From assembly GCF_004912275.1 (NCBI RefSeq), contig NZ_STGY01000082.1, forward strand, positions 1 to 46,682: a stretch of 46,682 nt of DNA. Reading direction: 5' to 3'. A program made the position numbers and the translations under genes. The notes under the pieces were generated by a model. That model was given only the letters and a program-made list of their open reading frames with translations. It was not told the DNA's origin and ran no database searches. Position 1 is the first letter of the stretch, and the number at the start of each line of letters is the position of its first letter. Below are positions 8,480-17,523 of this stretch, piece after piece. The stretch is from Glycomyces buryatensis (lineage in GTDB: Bacteria; Actinomycetota; Actinomycetes; Mycobacteriales; Micromonosporaceae).

Positions 8480-9399
8480 GGATCGGCGCCGGGTCGGGAG
8501 ACGGTGATCGCGGCGGCGGTCGCCGACCACGACGCGGCCCGACGCAGCTCCTCCACGTCCAGGGTCGCGAGTACCTCCCGGGACTTCGGCCCCTGGGCGC
8601 CGAGGTCCATGAGGATGTCGATGAGGGCGCCCATGAAGGTGTCGCCGGCGCCGATCGTGTCGGCCACGGCCACGGCGATGCCGGGGATGGGCAGGACGCC
8701 GCCGCCGCGCACGAACACGCTGCCCCCCTCGCCGAGAGTCACCACGACCAGGACCGGCCCGGACGTCGCCCAGGTGCGGGCCACGTCCACCGGGTCGGCG
8801 CCCGGGTGATACCAGGCGAGGTCCTCCTCCGACACCTTGACGACGTCGCTCGCGGCGACGAGGCGTTCGACGCGTTCCAGCACCGGCGCGAGGTCCGGGG
8901 TGATGGCCGGGCGCGCATTGGGGTCGAAGGTCACCAGCGCCCTGCCGCGCGCGGCGCGCATCGTCTCCTCCACGGCCGAGGCGCCCGGATCGAGCACGGT
9001 CGCAATGGATCCGGCGTGCACGACGGCGGCGCCGTCGATCCCCGGGGTCCGCGCGAGGAAGGCGGAGTCCAGGTCCCAGGTGAGGTCGAAGTCGTAGCTC
9101 GCCGAGCCGTCCTCGGCCAGGTGCACCACGGCGGTGGAGGTGCGGCCGGTCGCCGGGGTCTCTGCCGCCATCTGCACCTTGGAGTCCTGGAGCCAGCGCA
9201 GGGCCGCGGCCCCGCGCTCGTCGTCGGCGAGGGTCGTCACCAGCACCGGGGCGCGGCCGAGGCGCCCCAGCGTGACGGCCACATTGGCGGGGCTGCCGCC
9301 GGGGAGCTCGCGCACGCCGCCGTCGGCGGTCGGGAGCACGTCGATCAGCGTCTCGCCGATCACGATCACCGCTCCCGGTGAGTCCGCTCGTTCGTTCAT
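8440..9399 (-). CDS. PfkB family sugar kinase, probable fructokinase
   Basis: A 319-aa cytoplasmic ribokinase-fold kinase. The N-terminal part has GETLIDVLP and the first PfkB signature GGSPANVAVTLGRLG at about residues 34-48. The second signature DTIGAGDTF is at 247-255, with catalytic base D253 and the anion hole formed by GAGD. Expected reaction: ATP-dependent phosphorylation of fructose or a related sugar. Its ATG overlaps the stop of the AGE-family epimerase gene by 4 bp (ATGA), which supports a mannose to fructose to fructose 6-phosphate route; the exact substrate is inferred from this context. It is the last gene of the ten-gene operon. The 3' end is followed by a partial duplicate of its own tail. 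Confidence 0.85.
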   Translation of the reverse strand: MNERADSPGAVIVIGETLIDVLPTADGGVRELPGGSPANVAVTLGRLGRAPVLVTTLADDERGAAALRWLQDSKVQMAAETPATGRTSTAVVHLAEDGSASYDFDLTWDLDSAFLARTPGIDGAAVVHAGSIATVLDPGASAVEETMRAARGRALVTFDPNARPAITPDLAPVLERVERLVAASDVVKVSEEDLAWYHPGADPVDVARTWATSGPVLVVVTLGEGGSVFVRGGGVLPIPGIAVAVADTIGAGDTFMGALIDILMDLGAQGPKSREVLATLDVEELRRAASWSATAAAITVSRPGADPPTRDEIASRIGV

Positions 9400-10664
9400 G
9401 CCTTCGCCTCCGCGTTCGTTCCGGCCTGCGCCGAGTCCATCATGCCGTCGCGCACCGCGCGGGCGAGCATCGGCGCCAGCGGCAGCCGGGGCAGCAGCGT
9501 CGCCTGGATCGCGTGGTAGAGGTCGGGCTTGCCGGGCCAGACCGTGGTCGCCGGGCGGTTGTGCTCATCGAGCTGGTGCCTCCACGAACCGCCGTCGCGG
9601 TCGATCAGGTGCTCCTCGGCGTAGTTCCACCAGGCGGCGTACCAGTCGGCGTAGCGGCGTTCACCGGTGCGGCGGTGCAGCGCGGCGGCGGCGGCGATGG
9701 CCTCGGCCAGCACCCAGTGCATGCGTTGGCGCACCATGGGAGCGCCGTCCCAGTCCACGGTGTACACGAAGCCCTCCGTCCCGTCGGGGGCCCAGCCGTC
9801 GGCCACCGCCCGATTGAACAGGAGCATCGCCGCCCCGGCCAGCTCGTCGTCCTCGCCCCCGGCGGCTTCGACGTGCAGCAGCAGTCGGGCCCATTCGAGG
9901 CCGTGGCCGGGGGTGGCGCCGAAGGGCTTGAACGGATCGTCGGGCCTGTCTCGGTTGAGTTCGAGGTCGGGGGTCCAGTCGGGGCCGAAGTGCTCGGGGA
10001 GGAGGCCGTCGTGGTCCTTGGCGAGTCGGGCGACGAAGCGGGCCGCGCGGGCCGCGCGTTCGCGCCACTGCGCGGCCTCGGGCGCTTCGACGGCGTCGGC
10101 CACCGTCAGCATCGCCTCGACCGAGTGCATGGTGGAGTTCAGACCGCGGTAGTCGTCGGGACGGGTGAAGGCGTTGTCCCACAGGTCGATCGGCAGCCCG
10201 GCCTCGTCATCCCAGAACCGTTTGAGGTAGACGGTCGACGCCTGGCGCAGCAGGGAACGGCCGCCGCCGCGTTCGGCGAGAGTGGCGGAGGCCGCGGCGA
10301 GGAGGACGAAGGCGTGGTCGTAGCAGGACTTGCCCGCGTCCCGGTCGGGAACGCCGCCTGAGTCGAGGGCGTGGAACCAGCCGCCGTGTTCGGGGTCGCG
10401 CAGTCGGGCGACCAGGCCGGCGATGGCGGCATGGGCGACCGGGGCGCTCCCGGGGACGCCGAGAAGGTGGCCGAGCGAGTAGACATGGACGGTTCGGGCG
10501 GTGATCCACGTCTGCACGCCTTGCGCGGCATCGGGTTTGCCGACGGCGTCGAGGTAGGCGCCGCCGCCCTCGGGGAGTCCGGCGCGGGAGCCGAAGGCGA
10601 GGAGCCGCAGGGTTTCGGCGCCGAGCCAGTCCCGGTGGGTCGCCTGATTGATCCAAGGGGTCAC
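9396..10664 (-). CDS. AGE family epimerase/isomerase (probable mannose isomerase)
   Basis: A 422-aa (alpha/alpha)6-barrel enzyme of the N-acylglucosamine 2-epimerase family, which includes D-mannose isomerase and cellobiose 2-epimerase. Likely active-site regions with His are visible in NSTMHSVEAML, TPGHGLEWARLLLH and LYHAIQATLLPRLP. The lack of GlcNAc genes and the presence of a beta-mannosidase upstream and a PfkB kinase downstream make mannose-fructose interconversion the best guess. The start is GTG at 10662-10664, which overlaps the GH36 stop as GTGA; upstream in-frame codons belong to the GH36 gene. Cytoplasmic, no signal peptide. Epimerase activity on a disaccharide such as mannobiose is an alternative. 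Confidence 0.82.
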   Translation of the reverse strand: MTPWINQATHRDWLGAETLRLLAFGSRAGLPEGGGAYLDAVGKPDAAQGVQTWITARTVHVYSLGHLLGVPGSAPVAHAAIAGLVARLRDPEHGGWFHALDSGGVPDRDAGKSCYDHAFVLLAAASATLAERGGGRSLLRQASTVYLKRFWDDEAGLPIDLWDNAFTRPDDYRGLNSTMHSVEAMLTVADAVEAPEAAQWRERAARAARFVARLAKDHDGLLPEHFGPDWTPDLELNRDRPDDPFKPFGATPGHGLEWARLLLHVEAAGGEDDELAGAAMLLFNRAVADGWAPDGTEGFVYTVDWDGAPMVRQRMHWVLAEAIAAAAALHRRTGERRYADWYAAWWNYAEEHLIDRDGGSWRHQLDEHNRPATTVWPGKPDLYHAIQATLLPRLPLAPMLARAVRDGMMDSAQAGTNAEAKA

Positions 10665-12814
10665 TGCTGGTCCTTCGGGGCGCGGTCCGCGGGACCGTGG
10701 AGGCGCAGGATGCGCGCGGTCGGGGCCGGGACGTCCGTTTCGACGCGCAGGACGCCGGATGCGGCGTCCCAGGCGACGTCCCATGCCCCGATGCCACCGG
10801 TTTCCGGTGCGGGAAAGAGCTGCCGGCAATCGAGTTCGCGTCCGCGCAGGGCGGGCAGGGGGAGTTCGAGGGCGTCGGGCGCGCCGGGCAGGCGCCACAC
10901 GGTCAGGACGGTGGTCTCGTCCCGGTTCAGGCCGAATGTCTGCCAGGGGCCGCGGTGGTCGAGCCCGAGCGGCCAGGACGGGACGGCGGTGGCGGAGAAC
11001 GGCAGCAGTTCGCGGTGTGCGGCGACGCCACTCGCCACGAGCGAGAGCTGCTCCTCGTCCATGGTGGCGAGGTGTCCGGAGAGGTAGAGCCGCCCGGTGA
11101 TGCCCGCGGTGAGGGTGAATGCCGATTCCTCCCAGCTCATCTCGGGCTGCGCGTAGCCCCAGTGGCCGGCCTGCTCGGGGAGGATCGAGGCGGGGGTGGC
11201 CGCCGCGATCGGCGGGTACAGCAATGGATTCTGCTGGTCCGAAGTCGATTGGATGTGGAGTCGGGAGAGGGTGGCGTAGTCGGCCCGCATCCCGCCCGAG
11301 GCGCAGTTCTCAATCAGCAGGCCCGGGTGGCGGGCGAGCACGCCGTCCAACCAGGACAGGTAGGCCCGGCAGTGCTCCAGCAGTCCCGCTCCCGGCGCGA
11401 GGCCGCCCGCGTCGGTGCCGGGCCCGGGCATGATGTTGTAGTCGAGTTTGAAATAGCCGACGCCCATGCCGATCAGGCGGTCGACCACCGAGTCCAGGTG
11501 CGCGACGGCCGCGGGGTGGCGCATGTCGAGGTGGTAGCGGCCGTGCTCGACGACCCGCTGCCCGCCGCGCTGGAAGAACGCGTCCTCGGGCAGGCGCTCC
11601 GCGAGCGGGGACCGCACCCCGATGACCTCCGGTTCGAGCCAGATGCCCGGGACCATGTCCAGGCCCCTGATGTGGTCGAGGACCTCCGCGAGGCCGCCGG
11701 GGAAGCGCGACGCGCTCGGCTCCCACTCCCCCACGGCGTCCCACCAGCCGCCCGCGTCGTCGTACCAGCCGGCGTCGATGCAGTAGTAGTCCGATCCGGC
11801 CCGGGCGGCGGCCTCGGCCAGCGGCAGGATCTTTGCCGTGGTCGGGTCGCCCATCAGGGTGTTCATGTAGTCGTTGAAGATCACCGGCAGGGGGCGTTCG
11901 TGGCCCGCGGTTCCGGTGCGCGCCACCAGAGCGCGCCGGTACCAGGTGAGTTCCGCCAGCACCGCGTCGACCGGGTTCGGAGCGTCGGCGACCGTCACCG
12001 CCACCGGGACGGACTCGAAGGCCTCCCCCCTCGCGAGCGTGGTGCTCCACTGGTGCTCGGCGTCGGTGGGCCCCAGCAAGGCCAGCGACGCACCGGTCCG
12101 GTCCTCGCCGATCTCCCAGTGCCAGGCGCCGTTGTGCTCGATCTGGAAGCCCAGCCCGTACCCGCCGCCGCGTTCGACGATCAGCCCGGTCGGCAGCCGC
12201 TCCCCGGTCGACCAGGAGCTGCGGGTGGTGACGGCCATGCGGGCCCGGTTCATGTGGTGGTGGACGGCCGGGTCCATCGCGGGCAGGCCGACCTCGCGCA
12301 GCGGCGAGCGCCGCCAGCGGGATTCGGCGACCCAGTCGCTGTCGCCCCACAGCACGTCGAGTTCGTCGACGCCCACCGAGCTGTCGGTGACGAAGGTGCC
12401 GATCACCAGCGAGGTCACGGCCTGGACGGTGACCGGCGCGGACCCGGCCCGCAGCACCGTCCAGGCGCGCACCACCCGGCCCTGCGGGCTGATGACGCTG
12501 GTGACGCGCAGGTCGGTGACGTCGTCGGTCTGGTGGAGGTGGAGCGCGCCGTCGACCGTCTCGTGCGAGGTGTAGCGCAGCCGCGATCCGAGCACCGTCG
12601 AGCTGTAGCGGTGGCTGCCGGGGAAGCGCCCGTGGCCGAGCGCCTGCACCTCGACCAGCGGCGGGGTGTCGATGCGGCCCGGATCGGGGTCCGGGATCAG
12701 GTCCAGGCCGTACGGGGCGCAGGCTGCGGGGAGCAGCGAATCCAGCGTCACCGGGACGTCGGGTCCCACCGTGAATTCGAAAAGCAGGTCACCGGTGGAC
12801 CAGCGGAGTATCAC
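10661..12814 (-). CDS. GH36 alpha-galactosidase
   Basis: A 717-aa cytoplasmic hydrolase. An N-terminal beta-sandwich of about 300 residues is followed by a TIM barrel. IDAGWYDDAGGWWDAVGEW is at about residues 346-364, GYFKLDYN carries the probable nucleophile D458, and STSDQQNP the probable acid/base D526. ENCASGGMRADY between them is a typical substrate-binding segment. It would remove alpha-1,6-galactose from galactomanno- or raffinose-type oligosaccharides. It starts with GTG about 47 bp after the beta-mannosidase stop, with a GAGG ribosome site. It is only distantly similar to the second GH36 encoded at 24677-26812, so the two probably differ in substrate length or linkage. Confidence 0.88.
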   Translation of the reverse strand: MILRWSTGDLLFEFTVGPDVPVTLDSLLPAACAPYGLDLIPDPDPGRIDTPPLVEVQALGHGRFPGSHRYSSTVLGSRLRYTSHETVDGALHLHQTDDVTDLRVTSVISPQGRVVRAWTVLRAGSAPVTVQAVTSLVIGTFVTDSSVGVDELDVLWGDSDWVAESRWRRSPLREVGLPAMDPAVHHHMNRARMAVTTRSSWSTGERLPTGLIVERGGGYGLGFQIEHNGAWHWEIGEDRTGASLALLGPTDAEHQWSTTLARGEAFESVPVAVTVADAPNPVDAVLAELTWYRRALVARTGTAGHERPLPVIFNDYMNTLMGDPTTAKILPLAEAAARAGSDYYCIDAGWYDDAGGWWDAVGEWEPSASRFPGGLAEVLDHIRGLDMVPGIWLEPEVIGVRSPLAERLPEDAFFQRGGQRVVEHGRYHLDMRHPAAVAHLDSVVDRLIGMGVGYFKLDYNIMPGPGTDAGGLAPGAGLLEHCRAYLSWLDGVLARHPGLLIENCASGGMRADYATLSRLHIQSTSDQQNPLLYPPIAAATPASILPEQAGHWGYAQPEMSWEESAFTLTAGITGRLYLSGHLATMDEEQLSLVASGVAAHRELLPFSATAVPSWPLGLDHRGPWQTFGLNRDETTVLTVWRLPGAPDALELPLPALRGRELDCRQLFPAPETGGIGAWDVAWDAASGVLRVETDVPAPTARILRLHGPADRAPKDQQ

Positions 12815-12829
12815 GTTCTCGTCACCTCG

Positions 12830-12880
12830 TCAGAGAAGGTCGTTTGCAGCGAAAGACGTTGTCAGAGCAGGTCGTTGGCG
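12830..12880. repeat. Duplicated tail of the GH2 gene
   Basis: A 19-bp segment at 12862-12880, which holds the last codons and stop of the GH2 gene (Ala-Asn-Asp-Leu-Leu-stop), recurs at 12830-12848 with two mismatches and again encodes the same five residues and stop. Period 32 bp. It is located in the gap before the GH36 start. Confidence 0.7.
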
Positions 12881-15390
12881 CAGCGCAGCGCCGCCGCGAA
12901 GGCCTCAGGGGCGCCGCCGTTCGGCGACGTCACGCGGATCCGGGCGATCTGCCCGGCCCGCAGGGTGATCATCCCGCCGTCGGTCTTCGCCTCGGGGTCG
13001 ACGGTGTCAGTGTGGCAGAAGATCTCCCGTGCAAAGGATGTCGCCTTCATGTGCAGGATGCAACCCCCTGTGACGGACTCGGTGGTCACCTGGAGCGGGC
13101 TCGGGTCCAACCGCTGGTCGACGGTCTCGGCGCCGTGGCGGAAGGCGGTCCGGAAGCCCGTGCCCTCCTCGTCCGGGGCCGCCACGATCACCTCGGCGCC
13201 CGCGTCTCCGAAGGCGGCGATCTCGGCGGGCACGGTGATCGTGGTGGCGCCCCGGGCGCTCACGCTCGCGTCGGCGTGGGCCTTGGCGAGGACGGTCCCG
13301 TCGAAGGTCTCGCGGGTGATGGTGAACGAGCCGGAGAAGTCCGCGCCGGTGTCGTTGACCAGGATGAGCGCCAGGGTGTCGAACTCGGGTACGGTTCCCT
13401 CCCAGGCGTTCTCGAGAGCGGCCTGCGACGGGCGCGGCTGGAGGGTGGCCAGGCGCGGCTCGTACGCGGCCCGCATGGAGTGCCACAGCGGCTTGCGGTG
13501 CTCATTGAAGTCGACGGCGGCCCAGGAGACCACGGGCCAGTTGTCGTTGAGCTGCCATAGGATCGCCCCGGTGTTGTGGGGCGTGAGCGACCGGAAGTGC
13601 TCGACGCCGAATCGGATGGCGTTGGCCTGGTTCAGCTGCGTGGTCCAATGCCAGTCCCTGATGGACTTCGGGTCGGGCAGGTGGCCCTGCCAGCCGCGCT
13701 GGAGTTTGGCATTGCCGAGGTTCGCCTTCTGGTGGACGAGCATCTCGTGGCCGAACGGGTCGAGCGGTTCGTCGTGCACCACGGCGGCGAGGGTCGACCA
13801 TGCGGGCGGCGCCTGGAAGCCGAACTCGGAGACGAAGCGCGGCCGGTAGTCGGCGTAGACCGAGTAGTCGACGCGGTTCCACACGTCCCAGATGTGCATC
13901 GTGCCGTAGCGCTCGTCGTTCGGGTAGCGGTAGTCGCCGAAGGAGTACGGGCTGGCCGGGGAGTACGGCCGGGTCGGGTCCAGTTCGGACAGCAGGCTCG
14001 GCAGCAGCTCCGAGTAGTACGCGTCGCCCCAGCCGCGGCCGTCGAGGCGGTGCGCCCAACCCCAGTCGACCGAGCCCCACGTGTTCTCGTTATTGCCGTT
14101 CCACAGCACCAGGGACGGGTGCGGACTGAGCCGGGTGGCATTGTCGCGCACCTCGGCCTCGATCTCGGCGCGCATCGGCTCATCCTCGCTGTATGCGGCG
14201 CAGGCGAAGAGGAAGTCTTGCCACATCAGCAGGCCGCGCTCGTCGGCGAGGTCGTAGAGGTCGTCGGACTCGAAAATGCCGCCGCCCCACACCCGCAGCA
14301 GGTTGATATTGGCCTCCAGCGCGTCGTCCACCCGCCGGGCGTACCGGTCACGGTCGATCGCGGTCAGGAAGGCGTGGTCGGGGATCCAGTTCACGCCGCG
14401 CACCAGCACCAGCTCGCCGTTGACCTTGAGGTTGAACGGGGCGCCCGACGGGTCGGGCGCGGTGTCCAGCTCGACGGTGCGGAATCCGACGCGGCCGCTC
14501 CAGGCGGCCTCGCCGTTGGCGTCGACGTCCACCCGGTACAGCGGCTGGTCGCCGTGGCCGACCGGCCACCAGCGCTCGACGTCAGGGACCGTCACGGTCA
14601 CTACCGCGGACATCTCACCGGCGGGCACGGTGCCGCGGGCTTCCAGCGCCTCGCCCGCGGGGCCGGTCACCGTGACGGCGAGCGGGACCGGAGCCGAGTC
14701 GCCTTCGGCGCGTTCGATCTCCACGTGCGCGGACAGGACGCCGTCGGTCTCCACGACGTCGACCAGCGGTCGCACCGACGCGATGCGCACGCCCGACCAG
14801 GACTCGATCCCGATCGGCTTCCAGATCCCGGCGCCCGCGACGTCGATGCCCCAGTCCCAGCCGAACGAGCAGGCCATCTTGCGGAGCTGGTTGTACTCGT
14901 GGTGGTTGGTGCTGGGCAGGGCGCCGTCCCGCTCGGCCCGGACCTCGGTTTCGGGGATCGGCGCGGCGAAGGTGACGGTGAGGGTGTTCTCGCCCTCGCG
15001 CAGCGCCTCGCGCACGTCCCAGCGGTAGGTGCGGAACATGTTCTCGGTGCGCCCCACCACGGTGCCGTTGATCTCCACTGTGGCGACGGTGTCCAGGCCG
15101 TGGGCCACCAGGTCGTGGCGGTCCTCGCCCGCGTCCGTCCAGGTGAACGAGGTGGCGAAGCGCCAGGCGGTGTCGCCGATCCACTGCTGCGCGGCCTCAT
15201 TGTCGCCGTCGAACGGGTCGGCGATCAGCTCCGCCCGGACCAGGTCCAGGTGCGCCTCCCCCGGCACGGCTGCCGGAATCCCGGCCGCGAGCGGTCCGGC
15301 GACGGCCTCGGGGGCGGTGGCGGCCAGGTCGGCGGCGGTGATCGTCCAACCCTCGTGGAGGGCGCGGAAGGTCGAGGGCAGGTAGGTCAT
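12862..15390 (-). CDS. GH2 beta-mannosidase
   Basis: An 842-aa cytoplasmic exo-enzyme. An N-terminal jelly-roll sugar-binding domain (to about 200) ends with KMACSFGWDWGIDVAGAGIWKP, a string typical of beta-mannosidases. An immunoglobulin-like domain follows, then a TIM barrel. Catalytic residues visible: acid/base E435 in WNGNNEN and nucleophile E522 in RFVSEFGFQ. The reaction is release of mannose from the non-reducing end of beta-1,4-manno-oligosaccharides. The start has an excellent ribosome site (GGAGG, 7 nt spacing). The gene lies 63 bp after the GH42 gene in the same operon, and the mannose made could feed the AGE epimerase and PfkB kinase encoded downstream. Confidence 0.9.
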   Translation of the reverse strand: MTYLPSTFRALHEGWTITAADLAATAPEAVAGPLAAGIPAAVPGEAHLDLVRAELIADPFDGDNEAAQQWIGDTAWRFATSFTWTDAGEDRHDLVAHGLDTVATVEINGTVVGRTENMFRTYRWDVREALREGENTLTVTFAAPIPETEVRAERDGALPSTNHHEYNQLRKMACSFGWDWGIDVAGAGIWKPIGIESWSGVRIASVRPLVDVVETDGVLSAHVEIERAEGDSAPVPLAVTVTGPAGEALEARGTVPAGEMSAVVTVTVPDVERWWPVGHGDQPLYRVDVDANGEAAWSGRVGFRTVELDTAPDPSGAPFNLKVNGELVLVRGVNWIPDHAFLTAIDRDRYARRVDDALEANINLLRVWGGGIFESDDLYDLADERGLLMWQDFLFACAAYSEDEPMRAEIEAEVRDNATRLSPHPSLVLWNGNNENTWGSVDWGWAHRLDGRGWGDAYYSELLPSLLSELDPTRPYSPASPYSFGDYRYPNDERYGTMHIWDVWNRVDYSVYADYRPRFVSEFGFQAPPAWSTLAAVVHDEPLDPFGHEMLVHQKANLGNAKLQRGWQGHLPDPKSIRDWHWTTQLNQANAIRFGVEHFRSLTPHNTGAILWQLNDNWPVVSWAAVDFNEHRKPLWHSMRAAYEPRLATLQPRPSQAALENAWEGTVPEFDTLALILVNDTGADFSGSFTITRETFDGTVLAKAHADASVSARGATTITVPAEIAAFGDAGAEVIVAAPDEEGTGFRTAFRHGAETVDQRLDPSPLQVTTESVTGGCILHMKATSFAREIFCHTDTVDPEAKTDGGMITLRAGQIARIRVTSPNGGAPEAFAAALRCANDLL

Positions 15391-15453
15391 GTCAGGTCCT
15401 CCGAGTCGGTGGGAAAGCGGTCATGCTTCGGGCGCGTCGGTCCCGTGGTCGTT

Positions 15454-17523
15454 TCAGGCGGCGCTCTCGCGCAGCACCCGCACGCCCCCGGCCGGGACGA
15501 TGAGCACGGGCCCGAGATCGGTGCCGGTGAGCAGGTCGTGCCCGGTGGCGGCCACGGTCTGATCGGCGCCTGAGTGGTTGAGCAGGAACAGGTATGAGGC
15601 CCCGGGGCCCACCCGGCGCACCGCCTCGACGCCGGGGCCGGCCTCGATCACCGGCTCGAGTCCGGCCTCCGCGGCGAGCCGCCCGGCGAGGTCGTCGATG
15701 GTTTCGGGGGCCAGGTGCGCGGAGACGTACCAGGCGGCGCCCTCTCCCACTGCGTGGCGGGTGACGGCGGGCCCGCCGGCCAGCGGGCCCGTGGCGTAGG
15801 ACAGCACCGGCTCGGCGCCCTCGAGGTAGACGCGTTCGGTCCATTCCTCCACGGCGGCACCGTTGTCCAGCGTCACCTGCTCGCCCTGCTGGAGCGGGTA
15901 GAACTCGTCGCTCCAGGCGCCGAGGACGTCCCGGAACGCGCCGGGGAAGCCGCCGGGGATCACCTGGTTGTCGGCGTCGCAGATGCCGGAGAGGTAGGTG
16001 ACCACCAGGGTGCCGCCGTGAACGGGGACATCGCGCAGCCGCTGGGCGGCGTCGTCGGAATTCTCGTCCGAGACCACCAGCAGCGTGGGAACGATGACCA
16101 GGTCGTAGTCCTCGAAGTCGCTCCAGGGTGACACCACGTCGCACAGGATTCCCCGCTCCCACAGCACCCGATGCCATTGGCGCAGTTCGCGACCGTAGGA
16201 GAGCGCGCGGTGCGGCTTGAGGCCGTGCCGGAGCGCCCATCCGGCGACATCGTCCACCACGATCGCGGCCCGCGCGGGCTCCACCGTGGTCCCCTGGATC
16301 TCGGCGAGCGAGCGCAGGTGGCCGCCGAGCTCCACGACCTCGCGCCAAACGCGCGAGCGGGTGCCGCTGTGGGGCAGCATCGCGGAGTGGAACTGCTCGG
16401 CCCCGGCCGTCGACGCCCGCCATTGGAAGAACATCGCGCCGTCGGAGCCGCGCGCGACGTGCCCGAGGGAGTGCCGCACGATCTCACCGGGGTCCTTGGC
16501 GCGGTTGCGCTGCTGCCAGCTCGGGCCGCCCGTGGAGCTCTCCATGAGCAGCCAGGGGCGCCGGTCACAGAACATTCCGCGCATCCGGTCTCCGGCGAAG
16601 GCCAGGTCCTGCTCCCGCAGCGGATCGTCCACCAGGGTGTAGTGGTCGTTCGCGGCGACGGCGGTGTGCGGAGCCCACGACGCGTAGTCCACGACCTGGG
16701 CTCCCGCGCCGACCATCAGGTTCGTCGTGACGGGCGCGTCCGAGTGCCGTTGCAGGACTTCCTTCTCCGCCAGGTAGTGCGAGAGCAGCGCGTCCGAGTT
16801 GTAGCGCTCGTAGTCGAGGAACAGCCCGGGGTTGGGGGCGCCGTGGCGTCCGCGCGGCGGCAGGATCTCCTCCCACCGGCCGAAGCGGTGTCCCCATTGG
16901 TCGGTCCCCCACGCGGCATTGACCTCGTCCAGGCTCCCGCGGCGATCCTTCAGCCACTCGCGGAACGCCTCGGCGGAGCCGTCGCAGTAGCAGCGGGCAT
17001 TGCCGCCGCCGAGCTCATTGCCGACGTGCCACAGGCGCACGGCCGGGTGGCGGCCGAAGCGCTCGGCCAGCGCCTCGACGTGCCGCAGCGCGTACCGGCG
17101 GTACACCGGCGAGGCCGGGCACCAGGCATTACGCCCGCCGGGCGGTTCGCGGTAGCCGTCGATCAGGACGGGCGCGATGTCGGGATGGGCGGCCAGGAGC
17201 CAGCTCGGCGGCGCGGCCGTCGGGGTGGCGAGGTCGACGCCGATCCCATTGCGGTGCAGCAGCTCCAGGGCGTCGTCCAGCCAGGACCAGTCCCATACGC
17301 CGTCGGCGACCTCCACGGTGCCCCAGGCGAAGACGCCCAAGGTCACCAGGTTGACGCCGGCCTCGCGCATGAGGCGCACGTCCTCGTCCCACACGGCTCT
17401 GTCGAACTGCTCCGGGTTGTAGTCGCCGCCGAAGGCCAGGCCGTCGGCGAGGTGCACCAGCGGCGGAGCCGGGGGCTTGGCGGGGATGCTCACGGGCACC
17501 GCACTTTCGCGGATCTCGTTCAT
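15454..17523 (-). CDS. GH42 beta-galactosidase
   Basis: A 689-aa hydrolase with no signal peptide. Family features: FGGDYNPEQF near residue 31, GVNLVTLGVFAWGTVE at 56-71, acid/base E170 in LWHVGNELGG, a nearby CYC pair at 178-180 that resembles the metal-binding cysteines of many GH42 enzymes, and nucleophile E328 in WLLMESSTG. A beta-galactosidase trimerisation domain (about 410-620) and a C-terminal beta domain follow. The ATG at 17521-17523 overlaps the ATPase stop (ATGA). Its place in an importer operon suggests action on galacto-oligosaccharides taken up by that importer. Confidence 0.9.
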   Translation of the reverse strand: MNEIRESAVPVSIPAKPPAPPLVHLADGLAFGGDYNPEQFDRAVWDEDVRLMREAGVNLVTLGVFAWGTVEVADGVWDWSWLDDALELLHRNGIGVDLATPTAAPPSWLLAAHPDIAPVLIDGYREPPGGRNAWCPASPVYRRYALRHVEALAERFGRHPAVRLWHVGNELGGGNARCYCDGSAEAFREWLKDRRGSLDEVNAAWGTDQWGHRFGRWEEILPPRGRHGAPNPGLFLDYERYNSDALLSHYLAEKEVLQRHSDAPVTTNLMVGAGAQVVDYASWAPHTAVAANDHYTLVDDPLREQDLAFAGDRMRGMFCDRRPWLLMESSTGGPSWQQRNRAKDPGEIVRHSLGHVARGSDGAMFFQWRASTAGAEQFHSAMLPHSGTRSRVWREVVELGGHLRSLAEIQGTTVEPARAAIVVDDVAGWALRHGLKPHRALSYGRELRQWHRVLWERGILCDVVSPWSDFEDYDLVIVPTLLVVSDENSDDAAQRLRDVPVHGGTLVVTYLSGICDADNQVIPGGFPGAFRDVLGAWSDEFYPLQQGEQVTLDNGAAVEEWTERVYLEGAEPVLSYATGPLAGGPAVTRHAVGEGAAWYVSAHLAPETIDDLAGRLAAEAGLEPVIEAGPGVEAVRRVGPGASYLFLLNHSGADQTVAATGHDLLTGTDLGPVLIVPAGGVRVLRESAA

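Noticed and set aside
10697..13849. 1050-residue open frame on the plus strand
   Set aside because: It lies antisense to the GH36 and GH2 genes, which have intact catalytic motifs; its composition is that of a shadow frame.
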